The notes under the pieces: model-generated
Seen by the model: the letters and a program-made list of their open reading frames with translations, nothing else
Told to the model about the DNA's origin: nothing
Database searches by the model: none
Made by a program: the position numbers and the translations under genes
NCBI GenBank assembly: GCA_021234155.1
Contig: JAJEKV010000057.1
Coordinates: 4,061,821-4,125,820 of the forward strand
DNA: 64,000 bases
Origin: Isoetes taiwanensis
Lineage: Eukaryota > Streptophyta > Lycopodiopsida > Isoetales > Isoetaceae
Direction of reading: 5' to 3'
Shown: one piece after another, positions 1-10,745 of the stretch
Layout of the letters: every line of letters starts with the position of its first letter
How positions within the stretch are numbered: position 1 is the first letter of the stretch

Positions 1-1335
1 CTTGGCATATATATCAGAAGTGACCGGATATTTACGATATTTACTGAGATCCTTTTTGCAATTTGTCAATATTTTAACTGAATTGATTCTTATTTTATTT
101 TAATGTTAAATGTTCATTTCTAAGAAACTCAAAAAGGCAGCTCCACTCGTGGTATATACCCGCTGGATGGCCACATCATTCTTGCTATGGACTCGTTGGA
201 TGGCCATTTGTGCATTTCAAATGTTTCCTAACGAGAAAACATTGTCATATCCGATGAATGGTCACATTGCAACAAACTATTTCAGCTAAAAATGCATTGT
301 ATTAAATGAAAATGTAATATAATGTCCTTGATGTTTTATACAATCTCTTGAATTAATAAATAATATTTACGCCCTTAAAATTTCTCTATTTTTCCTTTTG
401 TTAGGGCCCGAAGGGCCCAAATTTTTTTTTGATATAACAACCAATACATAATTACCATTAACATTATTAACACAAACCATTGCATTCAATGCATTTAAAT
501 TAAAATCCCCCTGAAACCCCCTTTGGTTTGGGTGCATATTCACACGGGGGGTTACGTAGGGCAGCGAGAGCCCCAAAAAATTTACAATACATGTACAAAA
601 TTAACACCATTAAGTACATCCTCTCAAACCTTATAGTATTTTGCAAACCTTAATATACAGTATACAAAAACTTGTAGATGCATACCCCACAAACGAGGAT
701 CGCTATGTACGGTCCAGATCTTGGAATAAAGGGCAAATATGCACATTAGTTGAGTGAAAGAAATGGGGGTAAAAAGGTGCCATATAATGTGGTCCATATT
801 ATGAAGCACAAGTTCCGACAAGAATATGACAGCAAATTTTGGAAAAGGAGTGAGGTAGACAAGTGGAAAGAATGTGTACCAAAATGGATGGCTAAGCATA
901 TGGGCTATTTTCAGTAAGGCTGGCAAATGCACACACCTTGGGGAGCTCCTAAACCTTTACCAAATATATTTACACCTTTATGCCCCACTTTTCTTCACAG
1001 TTTTTTTTCCTCAATTTATATCTCATAAAACTTAAGATTTATGGCCCCCGACGTATCACAAAGTATTATTATTTTACCTCCATAGGTTTATGTGGTCCCT
1101 ATGTCTTTGCATGCAACAAACGTGCTCTGCACCATCTTGATCTCAGCTACCTTGCGTCATGCAGGGCCTCCTTGTCTAAAGATTCAAATCCATATATATA
1201 ATGTGAGATTCACCATTCCATCTAGAAGAATAAAAATCTAGCTCACTATAACGCTTTCTGGCATGGCACAATTATCCATAAGATAGCATGCCACACATAT
1301 CTTGCGCATGCTTATTGAACACGGTCAAAGCTTGA
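1..1335. other. No gene recognised; AT-rich left edge
   Basis: AT-rich sequence without a supported gene. Short open frames on the minus strand near 370-930 show no domain, codon periodicity or splice pattern that I recognise. A G-run next to pyrimidine-rich sequence near 500-560 resembles degraded transposon terminal sequence, but no inverted partner was seen. Confidence 0.4.
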
Positions 1336-1900
1336 AACAAGCCTCTATATATGCTTTGTGGATTTTACTTCTGCCTTTGATACAGTACCTCGCGAGCTTC
1401 TTTGGCAGCGCTTGGAGTTCCGCAAGACCTTCAAAATGCAGTTTATCGACTCTATGAAAGAGTCTTTCCTAAGTTTCCAATATTGGGTACCCAAATCACT
1501 AATAATCTTGGAGTATGACATGGTTGCCCTCTATCTCCTACACTCTTTGGCTTGTACATTGATCAATTGGAAGAATGGCTTGATCACCATAGTGGCAGAG
1601 GCCCACATTTAGCACACTATATCATCAAGAAACTGATGTATGCTGATGATGTTTCGCTTATGGCACATACCGTTGCTAGTATACAATAACATTTACATGC
1701 TCTGTACAGTTTTTGTGAGAACACAGGCTTGCGTATTAATCTCCAAAAGACACAAGTTGTTGGTAGTTCAATCTTCTCGGCATATTGTTCCAACTTTGCA
1801 GTATGATAGCCACGAAGTTGAAGTTGTAGATAGCTACAAGTATCTTGGTGTAGAGTTCTGTAAGAACACACTTTGGGAACAAAACCATCATTCAATTAAA
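1336..1900 (+). pseudogene. LINE reverse-transcriptase fragment
   Basis: A remnant of the reverse transcriptase of a non-LTR retrotransposon. The first segment (about 1358-1440) reads VDFTSAFDTVPRELLWQRL, the finger/palm motif typical of LINE RTs. After frame changes, YADDVSLMAHTV (about 1635-1672) supplies the catalytic YADD box, followed by an NLQKTQ-like stretch and SYKYLGVEF near 1830-1860, which are the thumb-side motifs. The frame is broken by several shifts and stops. Endonuclease and 3' end are absent, so this is a dead internal piece. It may belong to the same family as the LINE 3' end at 14.2-15.1 kb. It lies just outside the tandem duplication. Confidence 0.8.
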
Positions 1901-2082
1901 TTGGGTTTATGTCTTAATTTTGGGACAAATTTCATATTGCATGTTTTTAGTAGCATATTCAAATTCACACATTTCACCTCAAAATTATGAAAACGTAATA
2001 TCATGTTATTTACAAAATAGTCAATATTTCACAATATAGCACCATATCATAAAAACGTGATAACAAAAATTTACATAGTTAT

Positions 2083-4300
2083 TCAACTTTCTTCAAGCAC
2101 CCCCAATGATATCATAGCCTTCTTCCTGGCATCCTGAGGTATTGTAATTCTCGCATTTCTAGCTGGAATAGTGTTTGGAGTCCATGAGTACAAAACACTT
2201 TCATAGTCTAACCAAAGATCAGGATCACTCGGATTTCTCCTCCATCTCTTTGTCCAACAATCTGAGTACCTTTCTTTATCCGATACGTTGGTCAACTGAT
2301 GCACTGGACACCACCATTCCACCCGCACATGGTTGAAGTTAATATTACCTTCTTCTTTGCAAATATCAGAGATAGTGAACCCCAACCACACCGGATATGT
2401 ATCTAAATCGATGGCTTTACTACCACAAATTGGTGGCATTCCAAGTCAATGGAAGGTTCATAAGCATCCATGCCTAGAAACTTTGGCCTATTGTTCTTAG
2501 GACCAACATAGTGTTTGTCAGAAGGAGGAGGAGCATATTGCTTGCGAATGCTACTTACAGTGTCATCAAAATCCTCAGCACACCGCTAAGGTCTTCCACC
2601 TAGTCTTAGGCAACCACCCTTCTTTCAATTCATCTGAGGATGTGTCTATCTCCCCCAACAGGTTAATCACCTTCTTCCAGTAAGCCACCAAGGCACGGTT
2701 GGTGTCATCTGGATTGGTTTGCCAATGCTTTATATAGTCTTGGATTCCTTCCTTAGTCAATCCCAATTGCTTCACTTCTTGATAGGTTTTAAAGCTTTTG
2801 GTTGACCTAGAGGTATCATAGGCTTGCCATTCTCATCTCTCACCATATTTCCTCCCCTCCTCTCCACTCATCCTCACAAGGGTCTCATCTTCCATTGGAA
2901 GATTGGAATCCCATCTCTCACCCAAAAGTGAACTGCAGAGGCCTGGAATGACCTTCAAGATCCAATGTATAACCATCCACAAAGCTCTTCCAATCGGGCA
3001 CTTCTTCTATGAGAGAAGCTATAGGGTTTGGAGTAGTGCATTCATGCAAGATTTCCATTAGCCTAGGAAAGTTGGTCACCGTTTTTGCTTGATTATACAA
3101 CTATATTTGCCAAATAATGCATCCACATCCTCATGGGTATGCCCGGCATAAGAAACCCTAAATTAACTCTTTCAAATATCCCCACAAATTTTTAAGTAGG
3201 ATAGGAAAGAAAACATCCACCTGTTCTTATTTTGGCCAAAGACACAATTATCAAGTTGCAAGAGAAACCTTTTGGGTAGATCTTGAGGTTTTAGCACGTG
3301 AAGTTGAAGCTCCAACATGTTCATTAGACCCATGCTTCCTAAACCTTGCCTTCTTTGAACTTTTCAATATTGTTAGGGTTTCCATCTAACAATGCTCTAT
3401 GTAGTGCTGGCTAGGCGTAAGGTCCCCGGAGGTGACCATTGTATCCATTTTCATAGTTTCTCAAATACCTCATGATACTCCCAATATGAAAATCTGGACC
3501 ATCACTCCACAACTCCAAACTAAAATGGCCATAGTAGGTTTGATTCTGCCCATGCAAGATTGCCCCAGTCATTGAGATCTGTAAAGGGTATGATCTTCCA
3601 CATGACTTTGGTATGTACTTGAATTGTGGAAGACAAGTCTTTTGCTGGTCCATCTTGTCATGTATAATACATAAATAGTTATTGGGTTCCAATGCGGATA
3701 AAGTCCTCCACATCCAATAACATGATCTACATGATAGTTGGTCAGTCATATGGTCCTTCATATGCTCCCTTATCCTAGCCCTTTGACTAGGTTGCATAGT
3801 CTTATCAAGAGTCTCCTTCAACTTAGCACATAAATTGCACTTTGCAAAGTTGTTTGAAGTTGCTATGGTGACATGATTGAAATGCTTCTTCCATAACCTA
3901 CTAAAGCTAGGTTGGGATATTGGAAGAATTCCCAATTCTCAAGTAGGGAATTCACTTCTTCAAAAATACTCTTTTGAGTACAATGTGATGGCAACCTTTT
4001 CTCAACAACCTGCTCTTCCCTTTTCATCCCTTACGCTTTTGTGTGGCATAGACTACGCATTGAAATCAATATATTTTCAAATATCTCCCGGCAGCCGGGG
4101 TCCTAGGCTGTTGGTCTCAACAAACCATTATTTCCATGTAAAGCAATCCTGTTCCCCTCTGCCTGTTTTTTTTTGCCAATTATGCCATGAAGAAGTTGGA
4201 ATTGCATGGATACTCTGCCATGCTTTTGCACATATCCATTTGCCTAGCAAAGGGTATCTTTTTCTGTTTGGGTTTCTTTCATCTTGAAGTGCATGCTTTC
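2083..4300 (-). pseudogene. DUF7869-like transposon-derived gene, body and C-terminus
   Basis: Read on the minus strand from about 3935 to 2083. The first exon-like block (3935-3411) has a zinc-binding-looking FAKCNLCAKL, a long basic helix and IIHDKMDQQKTCLPQF. Next (about 3290-3110) comes LQLDNCVFGQNKNRWMFSF and, after one frame change, GHTHEDVDALFGK. The LDNC...NKN...GHTHEDVDALFG series is, as I recall it, the signature of the DUF7869 family, thought to be transposase-like with acidic catalytic residues. The C-terminal part (2775-2083) is lysine-rich and ends in a TDxW-poor domain of unknown role. Probable introns and at least one frameshift (about 3180) interrupt it. Its upstream part is probably the block at 4310-4990. 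Confidence 0.65.
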
Positions 4301-4309
4301 GAAGATTGT

Positions 4310-4990
4310 GTACATGTAGGTCCTCCTCTCATCAACGATGTACTCTTGAAAAGTGGCTCTTGCTTCCACCAATTGTTCTATTGTGAAGAATTGCATACAA
4401 TCACTCAACAACAATCTGAGCCCCTAACCTTCACCATTGTCTCACGTTTGGTGTCACTAATCAACTTGGCTCTTTTGCTAGGATAATGTCTGGCAACTGA
4501 TACTTCTCCCCTTTTGCCTAGGTTTAGAGTTCCAACTGCCAATGGATCAATATCAAGACAATCATTGTCCCCAACAACCTCAGGCTCTGGAAAAATATAA
4601 TCCTCCACAAATTGAACACTACTTATAGGCCATGCCATGATGCAAGGAACCTCCAATTGCTTGACACAACCAAAACATTCCTTGTCACCCAAACCTTTAC
4701 CTTTCCAGTTGTCTTCCAACATCGAAATTGCAATACCAATATTGTCTTCCCCTAGCCTTTCATCATTAATGACGGCTTGACCGGGATCTGCTAGCACAAT
4801 GACTCCTTGGCCTACTATTTCCTTGTTGCACTTGTGCATGATTCTCACCTTCTTGTTCCTCCATTGCACCCTACTATAGAGGACTAATTGTTTTCTTCAA
4901 CATTCTTGCTAGGAGTTGGTTTTTCATTGATATTGCTCTTTTCACCATCTTGAGTTGGAGGGGCACCATTGACCTAGGCAAATTGCACCC
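4310..4990 (-). pseudogene. 5' part of DUF7869-like transposon gene
   Basis: A minus-strand frame open from 4869 to 4405 gives about 154 residues. It has two Cys pairs around GDKECFGCVKQ, an acidic stretch (FPEPEVVGDNDCLDIDP) and a basic KRAKLISDTKRETMVKVR segment; no named domain is recognised. Downstream on the same strand (about 4400-4310) EQLVEARATFQEYIVDERR continues an alpha-helical segment, and the DUF7869-like body follows below 4300. I therefore infer it is the amino-terminal region of the same transposon gene. The duplication breakpoint falls inside it, so copy 2 carries only this part. Confidence 0.5.
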
Positions 4991-5315
4991 TTTTTAGTCA
5001 ATGAGTAAAAAAATTATTACACCATAAGATAAAAAAAAAACGCGTTACATTTATGGAATATGTAGAGGTAAATCAAATTTTTTAAAAGACAGAAATTCCT
5101 TGGAAATAGGTTTAATATAATAATAACAATGGGCGAAACGAAATCATTTAAAACAAAATTTTCATGGCAACAACAAAGGAAATGACATTTATATAAATAT
5201 ATCAAATTTTAATTATCGAAAATTTGGATATATGATTACGAAAAGACATATAACTAATAGACGTGAGAATTTATTATCCATAATAATATACCCTAGATAA
5301 TATAGCTGGCGGGAA
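4990..5315. other. AT-rich spacer
   Basis: Very AT-rich sequence (poly-A tracts, gaaatttt blocks) between the DUF7869-like gene and the first palindrome-linked promoter. No gene or repeat boundary seen. It recurs at about 31860-32160. Confidence 0.4.
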
Positions 5316-5317
5316 TT

Positions 5318-5404
5318 TCGTACGCCTGGCGTGTTATTTGAGGCAATAAATTATTCACGCTAATTTCTAATTAACCCTATATAAATCCGGTTCACGCTCT
5401 CAAG
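5318..5404 (+). promoter_or_regulatory. TATA promoter P1 with CACGC/GCGTG sites
   Basis: Contains the near-palindrome acgcctggcgtg (5322-5333), a half site ttcacgctaa (about 5354-5363), the TATA box ctatataaatcc (about 5379-5390) and another half site ttcacgctctc just after it. The same arrangement, almost base for base, recurs at 6521-6608 (P2) and in both duplication copies (32163-32255). The TATA position would put transcription start near 5405-5420, ahead of the acidic-protein frame. Confidence 0.6.
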
Positions 5405-5444
5405 ACCATTACGTCCCAATTTTTTTTACGCCATGAAGCGTTGA

Positions 5445-5865
5445 CCTCGGTATTTCGAACTTCATGAAGAACCCGAGGTCTCGTCAAAGAGACGTCGGGT
5501 TGAAGAACCCCCTCTCTTCCCCCTCATAGATTTTCTTGCCCAATTCTCCTCTGATTCCGATTCAGAGGATGATGCTGATTTTGACATGGAAGAGGAGGAG
5601 TTGAGCTCCTCTGATTCCTCTGATTCTGAAGAGGAGGAAGAGGAGGAAGAGGAGGAGTTGGAGGAAGAGGAGGAGATGTCCTCCCAAGAGCATGAAACCG
5701 CTCTGCTTCAGGGTTGGCTTGACCACAAAAACAGAAATGAAATCTCAAGAAGAGGAGGAGGAGGAAGAGGAGGGGGGGGGGGAGGAAGAGGATGAGGAGG
5801 AAGGTCGAGAATTGACCCGGTTTTTTAGAATGGCCGAGAGATGAGCGAGGTTTGCATGTCTGATT
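5445..5865 (+). CDS. Acidic, NLS-bearing protein fragment (unknown)
   Basis: Open in one frame from 5445; the first in-frame ATG is at 5586. The upstream part encodes FELHEEPEVSSKRRRVEE, with a basic KRRR cluster that could be a nuclear signal, then an SDSDSEDDADFD stretch and long Glu runs broken by SSSDSSDSEEE. It ends in RGGGGRGG-like sequence before frame loss near 5780-5800 in a G-run. An ATG at 5433 is one frame off, next to a cg-context position where copies 1 and 2 disagree, so the true start may be there. The proline-rich frame on the other strand is a shadow. Low-complexity acidic proteins of this kind cannot be assigned a function from sequence alone. Confidence 0.4.
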
Positions 5866-5869
5866 TTTT

Positions 5870-6480
5870 TTTTTTTTTTTCCTTTCTTTCTTTTCTAACA
5901 CCTTTCTTCCTTCTTTGTTGCGGGGCGTGGAAGATCAATGATCTGAGATCCCGGCCCCCCTTTTTTTTGGTTGCTTCACGAAGCTTTGGACACGCCTCCC
6001 GGGCATTTTTTCCTGTAATTTTGTGAAAAGCCTTCTTTGGCATCATACATTCTCCTCTTATGAATGAAATCAAACAGTTTTCGTCATAAAATTTTCTTCA
6101 AATAGGTGTTCTTCGATACAGGCTTTTACGTACATAAAATTATTTGAATTAAATCCAACTGTTTTTCTCCAATTATTTTGTCTCCAAGTACATTATCTCT
6201 AAAATTTTGTATCTGCAAATTTTGTCTCAACAAAGTCTCGAACACTATAAATCAACCACATGAGAAATCTACGATTAAATCCACAAGAACCATAGGAAAT
6301 TTTCCTATCTGACCTAAAACAATTCCCCAACCTTACAAGTCATTTTTTAGCCTTCATAATTTTGCCTTTAAAATCATTTTTAATGTAGCCTATATAAAAT
6401 TTCTAAATTCTATTTTTTTTCAATGCAATAAATGGAATAAAATGCGTGAAAATTTATTGCATGAAATGCAATATTCTCCA
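5870..6480. other. AT-rich interval, no gene
   Basis: Poly-T tracts and AT-rich sequence with no supported reading frame. Probably the 3' region of the acidic-protein gene and the upstream region of promoter P2. Counterpart about 32700-33330. Confidence 0.4.
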
Positions 6481-6517
6481 TATATACCATATACATGTCA
6501 TGTCCAGCGGGAAGACC

Positions 6518-6608
6518 GTGACGCCAAAGCGTGTTAATTCAAGCAATCAATTATTCACGCTAACTTTTTTTTCTAATTGTGCCTATATAAATCCATTTCA
6601 CGGCTCTC
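6518..6608 (+). promoter_or_regulatory. TATA promoter P2, near-duplicate of P1
   Basis: Shows acgccaaagcgtg (6521-6533), caatcaattattcacgctaa, a T-rich spacer, ctaattgtgcctatataaat and then ttcacggctctcaaag. Aligned with P1 the order, spacing and most bases agree over about 85 bp, although the transcribed sequences that follow differ. In copy 2 (about 33350-33440) the palindrome reads gcgccggcgtg and the downstream site ttcacgctctcaaag, closer still to P1. Confidence 0.6.
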
Positions 6609-6953
6609 AAAGTTCCTACATTTTCTTCCTTCCTTCATACGATTTGCGGTTGCAACTTACAACGTGTTTGGATCCATGATCCGAAATCTTGGTGAGCAGA
6701 TTTATATTCATCAATGTTAGATGTTTGGTTTCGGCAATTCCTAACTTACTAAAAGACTCAGCCTTTTGTTCAGCATCTGCATCACGTAGAGAGGAAATCG
6801 GAGACTTCGAATTAAAACCAAAAGCGAGAGGACTAAGGTCTCATCGATCGAAAAACCTCGGAATTAAAACCACAAGCATAGTCCTCCGTTCTTGAATCCT
6901 TCCAGCCTCGAGAACTCAAGGTTAGTTTTCATTTAGTTTTAAGTTGCATCTCA

Positions 6954-7046
6954 ATGGCGGGTTTAATCCAAGAAGACAAGCTTTTGCATTTGCTTTCGGC
7001 GGAGGAAGCAGATGATGTTTATGAAAACCAGAATAGTTTTTTATAA
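6954..7046 (+). CDS. Mini-ORF behind promoter P2
   Basis: A 30-codon frame (MAGLIQEDKLLHLLSAEEAD...) about 350 bp after TATA P2. A donor-like caag/gttag precedes it, so it may be the first codons of a larger spliced protein. In copy 2 the same start (33780) reads on for 47 codons because the two copies disagree at a GCAGA/GCGGA and an accag/acg position. The leucine- and acid-rich start looks helical. No family recognised. Confidence 0.35.
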   Translation: MAGLIQEDKLLHLLSAEEADDVYENQNSFL

Positions 7047-7240
7047 ACTTCATCTGCTTCTTTTTTTGAGTAAATTCTTGAGTTTCTCTTCACGAATTAA
7101 TCATGCTATTGCATGCAAGTTTCTATTATGAATAAGTGTAGTAGAAAGCATTAGAAAAATACGAAGATAATATTTGAAACATGCTAAGCGTGTTTTATGG
7201 TAACCTTAGCCTTCAACATGAATACATACTCGGTGCATTC

Positions 7241-7362
7241 GTGAGGAGGGAAAAAAACGCAATGAGATAGATAAGTAAATAGATAAAGGCCAGGCAATTA
7301 TTTACACGCCGGCCTTTATCTATTTACTTATCTATCTATCTGTTTTTTTTTTCCCTCCTCAC
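7241..7362. repeat. Long snap-back hairpin, intact
   Basis: Left arm 7241-7291 (gtgaggaggg ... aaaggcc) and right arm 7311-7362 (ggcctttatc ... cctcctcac) are inverted complements over about 50 bases, with a short mismatch patch in the middle. The loop is about 19 bases and contains cacgccgg. The centre of the arms is a (gata)n-like tract. In copy 2 the right arm has lost its tetranucleotide section. Confidence 0.8.
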
Positions 7363-7439
7363 GAATACCCCGAAAGCATATAGTTTTTCCTATATAGGTT
7401 TACCACGGTAGAAAGCGTGCAAACAATTGTATCCCTACT

Positions 7440-7530
7440 TTCAACTTTTTACGCTAAACACGCCGGCGTGTCTCTTTAGTTTCTAAGTTTATAAATAAAA
7501 AGAAATATAACACGCCAGCGTGAATCTTGA
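7440..7530 (+). promoter_or_regulatory. Palindromes flanking an AT-rich box
   Basis: cacgccggcgtg (7459-7470) and cacgccagcgtg (7511-7522) flank gtttataaataaa (about 7487-7499), a possible TATA element. It lies directly upstream of the ATG-containing frame near 7555, so it may be a third promoter in the palindrome-linked block, though it differs in layout from P1 and P2. Confidence 0.4.
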
Positions 7531-7549
7531 TACTCAGCTCACTTCCTAT

Positions 7550-8265
7550 TGATAGATGCGGGTTACATTAATCACCCGGTTGGTGACGAAGATGGATTGG
7601 AATTACATTTGGGCCAAGAATCACACAACCCGGACTCCGGTTTGGCTCCAATCTCCAGTCCGGTTGAACTGCACCGAGCACCGGGCCTACTGAGCACCCG
7701 CCTTGCAACCCACGGAGTACTTGGATCAAGTAATGATGATGGCGGCAGAGCTTGAGGGCAATGATAGATCCGGGCTCTGGGGCCCTTGCATCGCATCGAG
7801 GCTCGCCCTCTTATCTAATCACCGAGAAATGCAAGACATGCATTGATCGAGAGTGAATCTACGATCCGTCGGCTCGAGATTCAAAATGAGGAGCTGCGTT
7901 TCTTAGTGGTTAGCCTCTATGCCCTGATGCCCCAACACGAACCACTACCACAAAGTGATATCTGATGCAATGGAGATGGCTCAACCAATGGAACCACTAC
8001 CGCAGCGCTTATCACGATGCATTGGAGGTTCAACAGAGCAAAGTGAGGCAGGAGCAGAGGCAGGAGGTGGAGGTGGAGCAAAGGGGTGGTGGAGCTAGAG
8101 CCCGTGTTTTTCTTTGGGTTTTACCAAAGAATTCACTATGCCCCAATGGAAATGGGAGTATCGATAGCCCGGCTACTCGAGACTGGCTTGAAACAAAAGT
8201 CCGGGATTTTGTCCGGTTTATCCAAATTTATCCATTATATACAATTGTAATCTTTTTCCAATGAA
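7550..8265 (+). pseudogene. Unknown ORF with coiled-coil segment
   Basis: A broken frame starts near ATG 7556 (MRVTLITRLVTKMDWNYIW) and reads on through LQPTEYLDQVMMMAAELEG to a heptad-like IRRLEIQNEELRFLVVSLY (about 7855-7920), then ALMPQHEPLPQ and a Gly/Glu-rich low-complexity tail near 8040-8090. Stops and frame changes coincide with positions where copies 1 and 2 differ, so the frame may be intact in the organism. The coiled-coil suggests oligomerisation; no family recognised. Counterpart 34351-34995. Confidence 0.4.
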
Positions 8266-9000
8266 TACAACAAATTTTGTCTACTTCTATATTTCTACAA
8301 TGTAATACATGTTACATACCTTTTTAAGCGGTTTCTTGGCCATGCAACAAATGTTCCAACACTTTCTCCAACCGTATCCCCACCGGGTGTCTGCGAGGTA
8401 AAGCTTCATCCATAGCGCAGTGATTAATCATCAGAACTTCGGACATACTTATCCCCGAGCGTAATTCCATGACAGTTTATACATTGGATCGATGGAGTCG
8501 ATCTTGCATAATCCTACTTTCCTTTTCTCGATTTGTAGTTAACATGAAACATTCATCTTCGACCGCGCTTGAAAATTGCTATTGAACACCTACTATTGGA
8601 AATTAATGTTCAAGCTATTGAATGAGATGAGTACCAGTGTAGCCATTCTTGAGAAGCCGATTTGAGTCTCCTCGGCTGATTTGAGAAGTCAAGGCGCTAT
8701 GGAAACTCCGGGATTCGGGGAAAATTCAATTAGAAGAAAGATTAGGTTAACTACGTTTAGGCGGGATAAATTTATGATACTTTTTGGGTAGATTGGTTTT
8801 AAAAACTTAATGAAAGAAGCTCATGACGGGGTCTTCATCATTATTATTTGTATGTGTCAAGAATATTTCAAACCGTGCATTTTGTGTTTTCTTGAAATTC
8901 AAATTTCTATTTCGCATCTGGTAGAAAAAGCTATTTCTTCGAAAGCAGGCTGGCCAGATCCGAGCGACCTTCCGACTCTTGTTATTAAGCTGACTCGCAG
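8266..9000. other. No clear gene; one possible exon
   Basis: Mostly AT-rich. Around 8335-8397 a plus-strand stretch FLAMQQMFQHFLQPYP ends at gcgag/gtaaag, a good splice donor, so it may be an exon of the preceding or following gene. Nothing else is supported. Confidence 0.3.
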
Positions 9001-9130
9001 ATGTCTTCTAAAGCGAATCGAGGTCGAGGCGACGGCAGAGGAAGCGTGGAAGAGGAATCTCTAAACCCGGCTCTTCTCAAGTTTCAAAGGACGTTGATCG
9101 TAATACACGGAATACAGAACCCTATTCAAG
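9001..9130 (+). CDS. First exon of an RG-rich protein (unknown)
   Basis: ATG at 9001 opens MSSKANRGRGDGRGSVEEES, continues LNPALLKFQRTL and reaches a donor at attcaag/gtattt (9131). The Arg-Gly repeat resembles RNA-binding or methylated RGG tails, but is too short for assignment. Copy 2 (35813-35950) keeps the start, the RG stretch and the donor. A possible continuing exon lies near 9560-9830 (EEMDEGAEWYADLAKTNGK). The intron would contain the palindrome at 9519-9532. Confidence 0.4.
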
Positions 9131-9559
9131 GTATTTAATTTGCCACGAATACACATAATCGTGGAGAGTATTATGCTTGCATGAATTTGAGATATTTCCT
9201 TGCCTTCGGATAATATGCTTTGCATGAGTTTGAGTTATTATGCTTTGCATGAATTTTAAGTATTAACATCCGGTTAATGCTCGATTGTCCGCTCAGAATA
9301 TAATTTTGCTCGCTTTTATATATAAATATAGCGGTGTTAGACAGTTGGAGATAGCAATGTTCAATGAGGTTAAATAGTGTGAAATATGGATTCATGAAGG
9401 GTATGTAGCTTAAAATGTGGATGCAAAATAATTTAGTTTCAAATTAACGCATAGCATGGTCAATAATAGGAGATACCAACACATGGCCGCTTGATTTGTA
9501 CTAATTTAGGTTTAAATGCACGCCAAGCGTGATCTCTTGTTCCAAAAGTACTCTAAAAA

Positions 9560-9832
9560 GTGCTCATCTTCATTTGCGGTGCTCAAGAGGAAGAAAACCC
9601 TACTAATTCGGCTTCTAATCCTCGCTAAGAAAGCAAGGGCAGCATCTAACCCGGATGCAAAGTACCATATGATCTCACCTTAGATGATGAAGGGCTGATT
9701 CTTATAGCAAACCAATCCACCCCCGGCTCGGCTCAAGAGGAAATGGACGAGGGTGCCGAGTGGTACGCTGACCTTGCCAAGACAAATGGCAAGCTCGACT
9801 TAACTCTCTTCTCGAGGAAAAGGAAGGCATAA
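9560..9832 (+). CDS. Possible second exon (EEMDEGAEWYADLAK)
   Basis: Reconciling the two copies gives a plus-strand stretch VPYDLTLDDEGRFL-like, then AQEEMDEGAEWYADLAKTN and LDLTLFSRKRKA. It has even codon use but is broken by frame changes at CG/CAG positions. It follows the palindrome cacgccaagcgtga (9519-9532). No family recognised. Confidence 0.3.
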
Positions 9833-9833
9833 G

Positions 9834-10413
9834 ATGGCCAAACAAGGGATCCTAATCTCTTGTGAGGAAGAGGATGACACCAACCGCAAATTGCTCTTGG
9901 AGATTACATGTAGCGTAAGAAAGATCCGCCGCATTTTACTCACTCGTAGAGCTACCGCATACAAGGATACGCTCATGAAGATGATGTGAACGGGTGAGAC
10001 ATGTTTTAAGTATGGTTGGCCAACCAATGTAGCAAGCTTACGCCAATATCTATTTGCCAAGGGGTTACAAACAGGCGTAGAGGCATGTTCACTAAACCGA
10101 CACCAAGTCACTATTTGCGCTAGTTAGGAATTAGCTGACTTGAAAGCTTCTAAAAGGGTCCTAGATCTAGGGAAGAATGTTCAACCCGCAGCTTGTCGAA
10201 GGCATGGAGGCTTCGCTTTTGAGAATGAATGAACAGACGAGTGGCGCAGCTAGAGGCCATGAACAAGTCAATAAGTACACCGACCATTATCCATTGGGTC
10301 TTAAGGAAACTTTTATCCATGTGAAGTCCCTCATCCGTTCACCAAGCTCCATTTATGTTAGCAGAGATATGATCCAAAGACATGCCATGGAGATTGTTCG
10401 TGAGCATGATTAG
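9834..10413 (+). pseudogene. Unknown helical ORF, frame-broken
   Basis: Starts MAKQGILISCEEEDDTNRKL (9834) and, with frame changes near 9980 and 10120, continues ETCFKYGWPTNVA, QYLFAKG, RHQVTICGKLGI, then an unbroken frame from 10177 (MFNPQLVEGMEASLLRMNEQ) to the stop after HAMEIVREHD at 10413. Comparison with 36645-37230 restores continuity at most breaks, so this is likely one protein of about 190-200 residues. Predominantly helical; no catalytic motif or known family seen. Confidence 0.4.
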
Positions 10414-10745
10414 TAATCCAGTCAAATGCCTATGCCAGCCGGATGTGCTACCTTTGGGATATGATCTCGAACAAGTTCGCCTGTGGATCGAACGCCCGAG
10501 CTATTATCAAGTGATGATATTAAATATGTCATCATCGACGCAAAGCATTCCGTTGAGGCACAAAAAGGCCATCATCGCAAAGCGTAACAAACAGCCAAAA
10601 AGTGTTCTACAATCACTATCGATAGGAGGTGTCGATCTTGATGCCAATACTTCACCGCAGATTTGGCTGAGATTAGTGCAACTTTGAATGAAATGGGAAG
10701 ACATTTCTATACAAAAGGTAATCAACCTGGTTTCATAAATTGTAT
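10414..10745 (+). pseudogene. Unknown ORF downstream (LGYDLEQVRLW)
   Basis: Frame 10382-10687 includes LPLGYDLEQVRLWIERP and a serine-rich middle; copy 2 reads SDDIKYVIIGRALVEAQKAI at the same place. A neighbouring frame gives ADLAEISATLNEMGRHFYTK near 10665-10720. Most likely the continuation of the preceding protein after frame errors. No family recognised. Confidence 0.3.

Noticed and set aside
5524-5901. Proline-rich frame on the minus strand (and 32220-32885)
   Set aside because: It is the complement of the Glu/Ser codon repeats of the plus-strand acidic protein; no independent start or domain.
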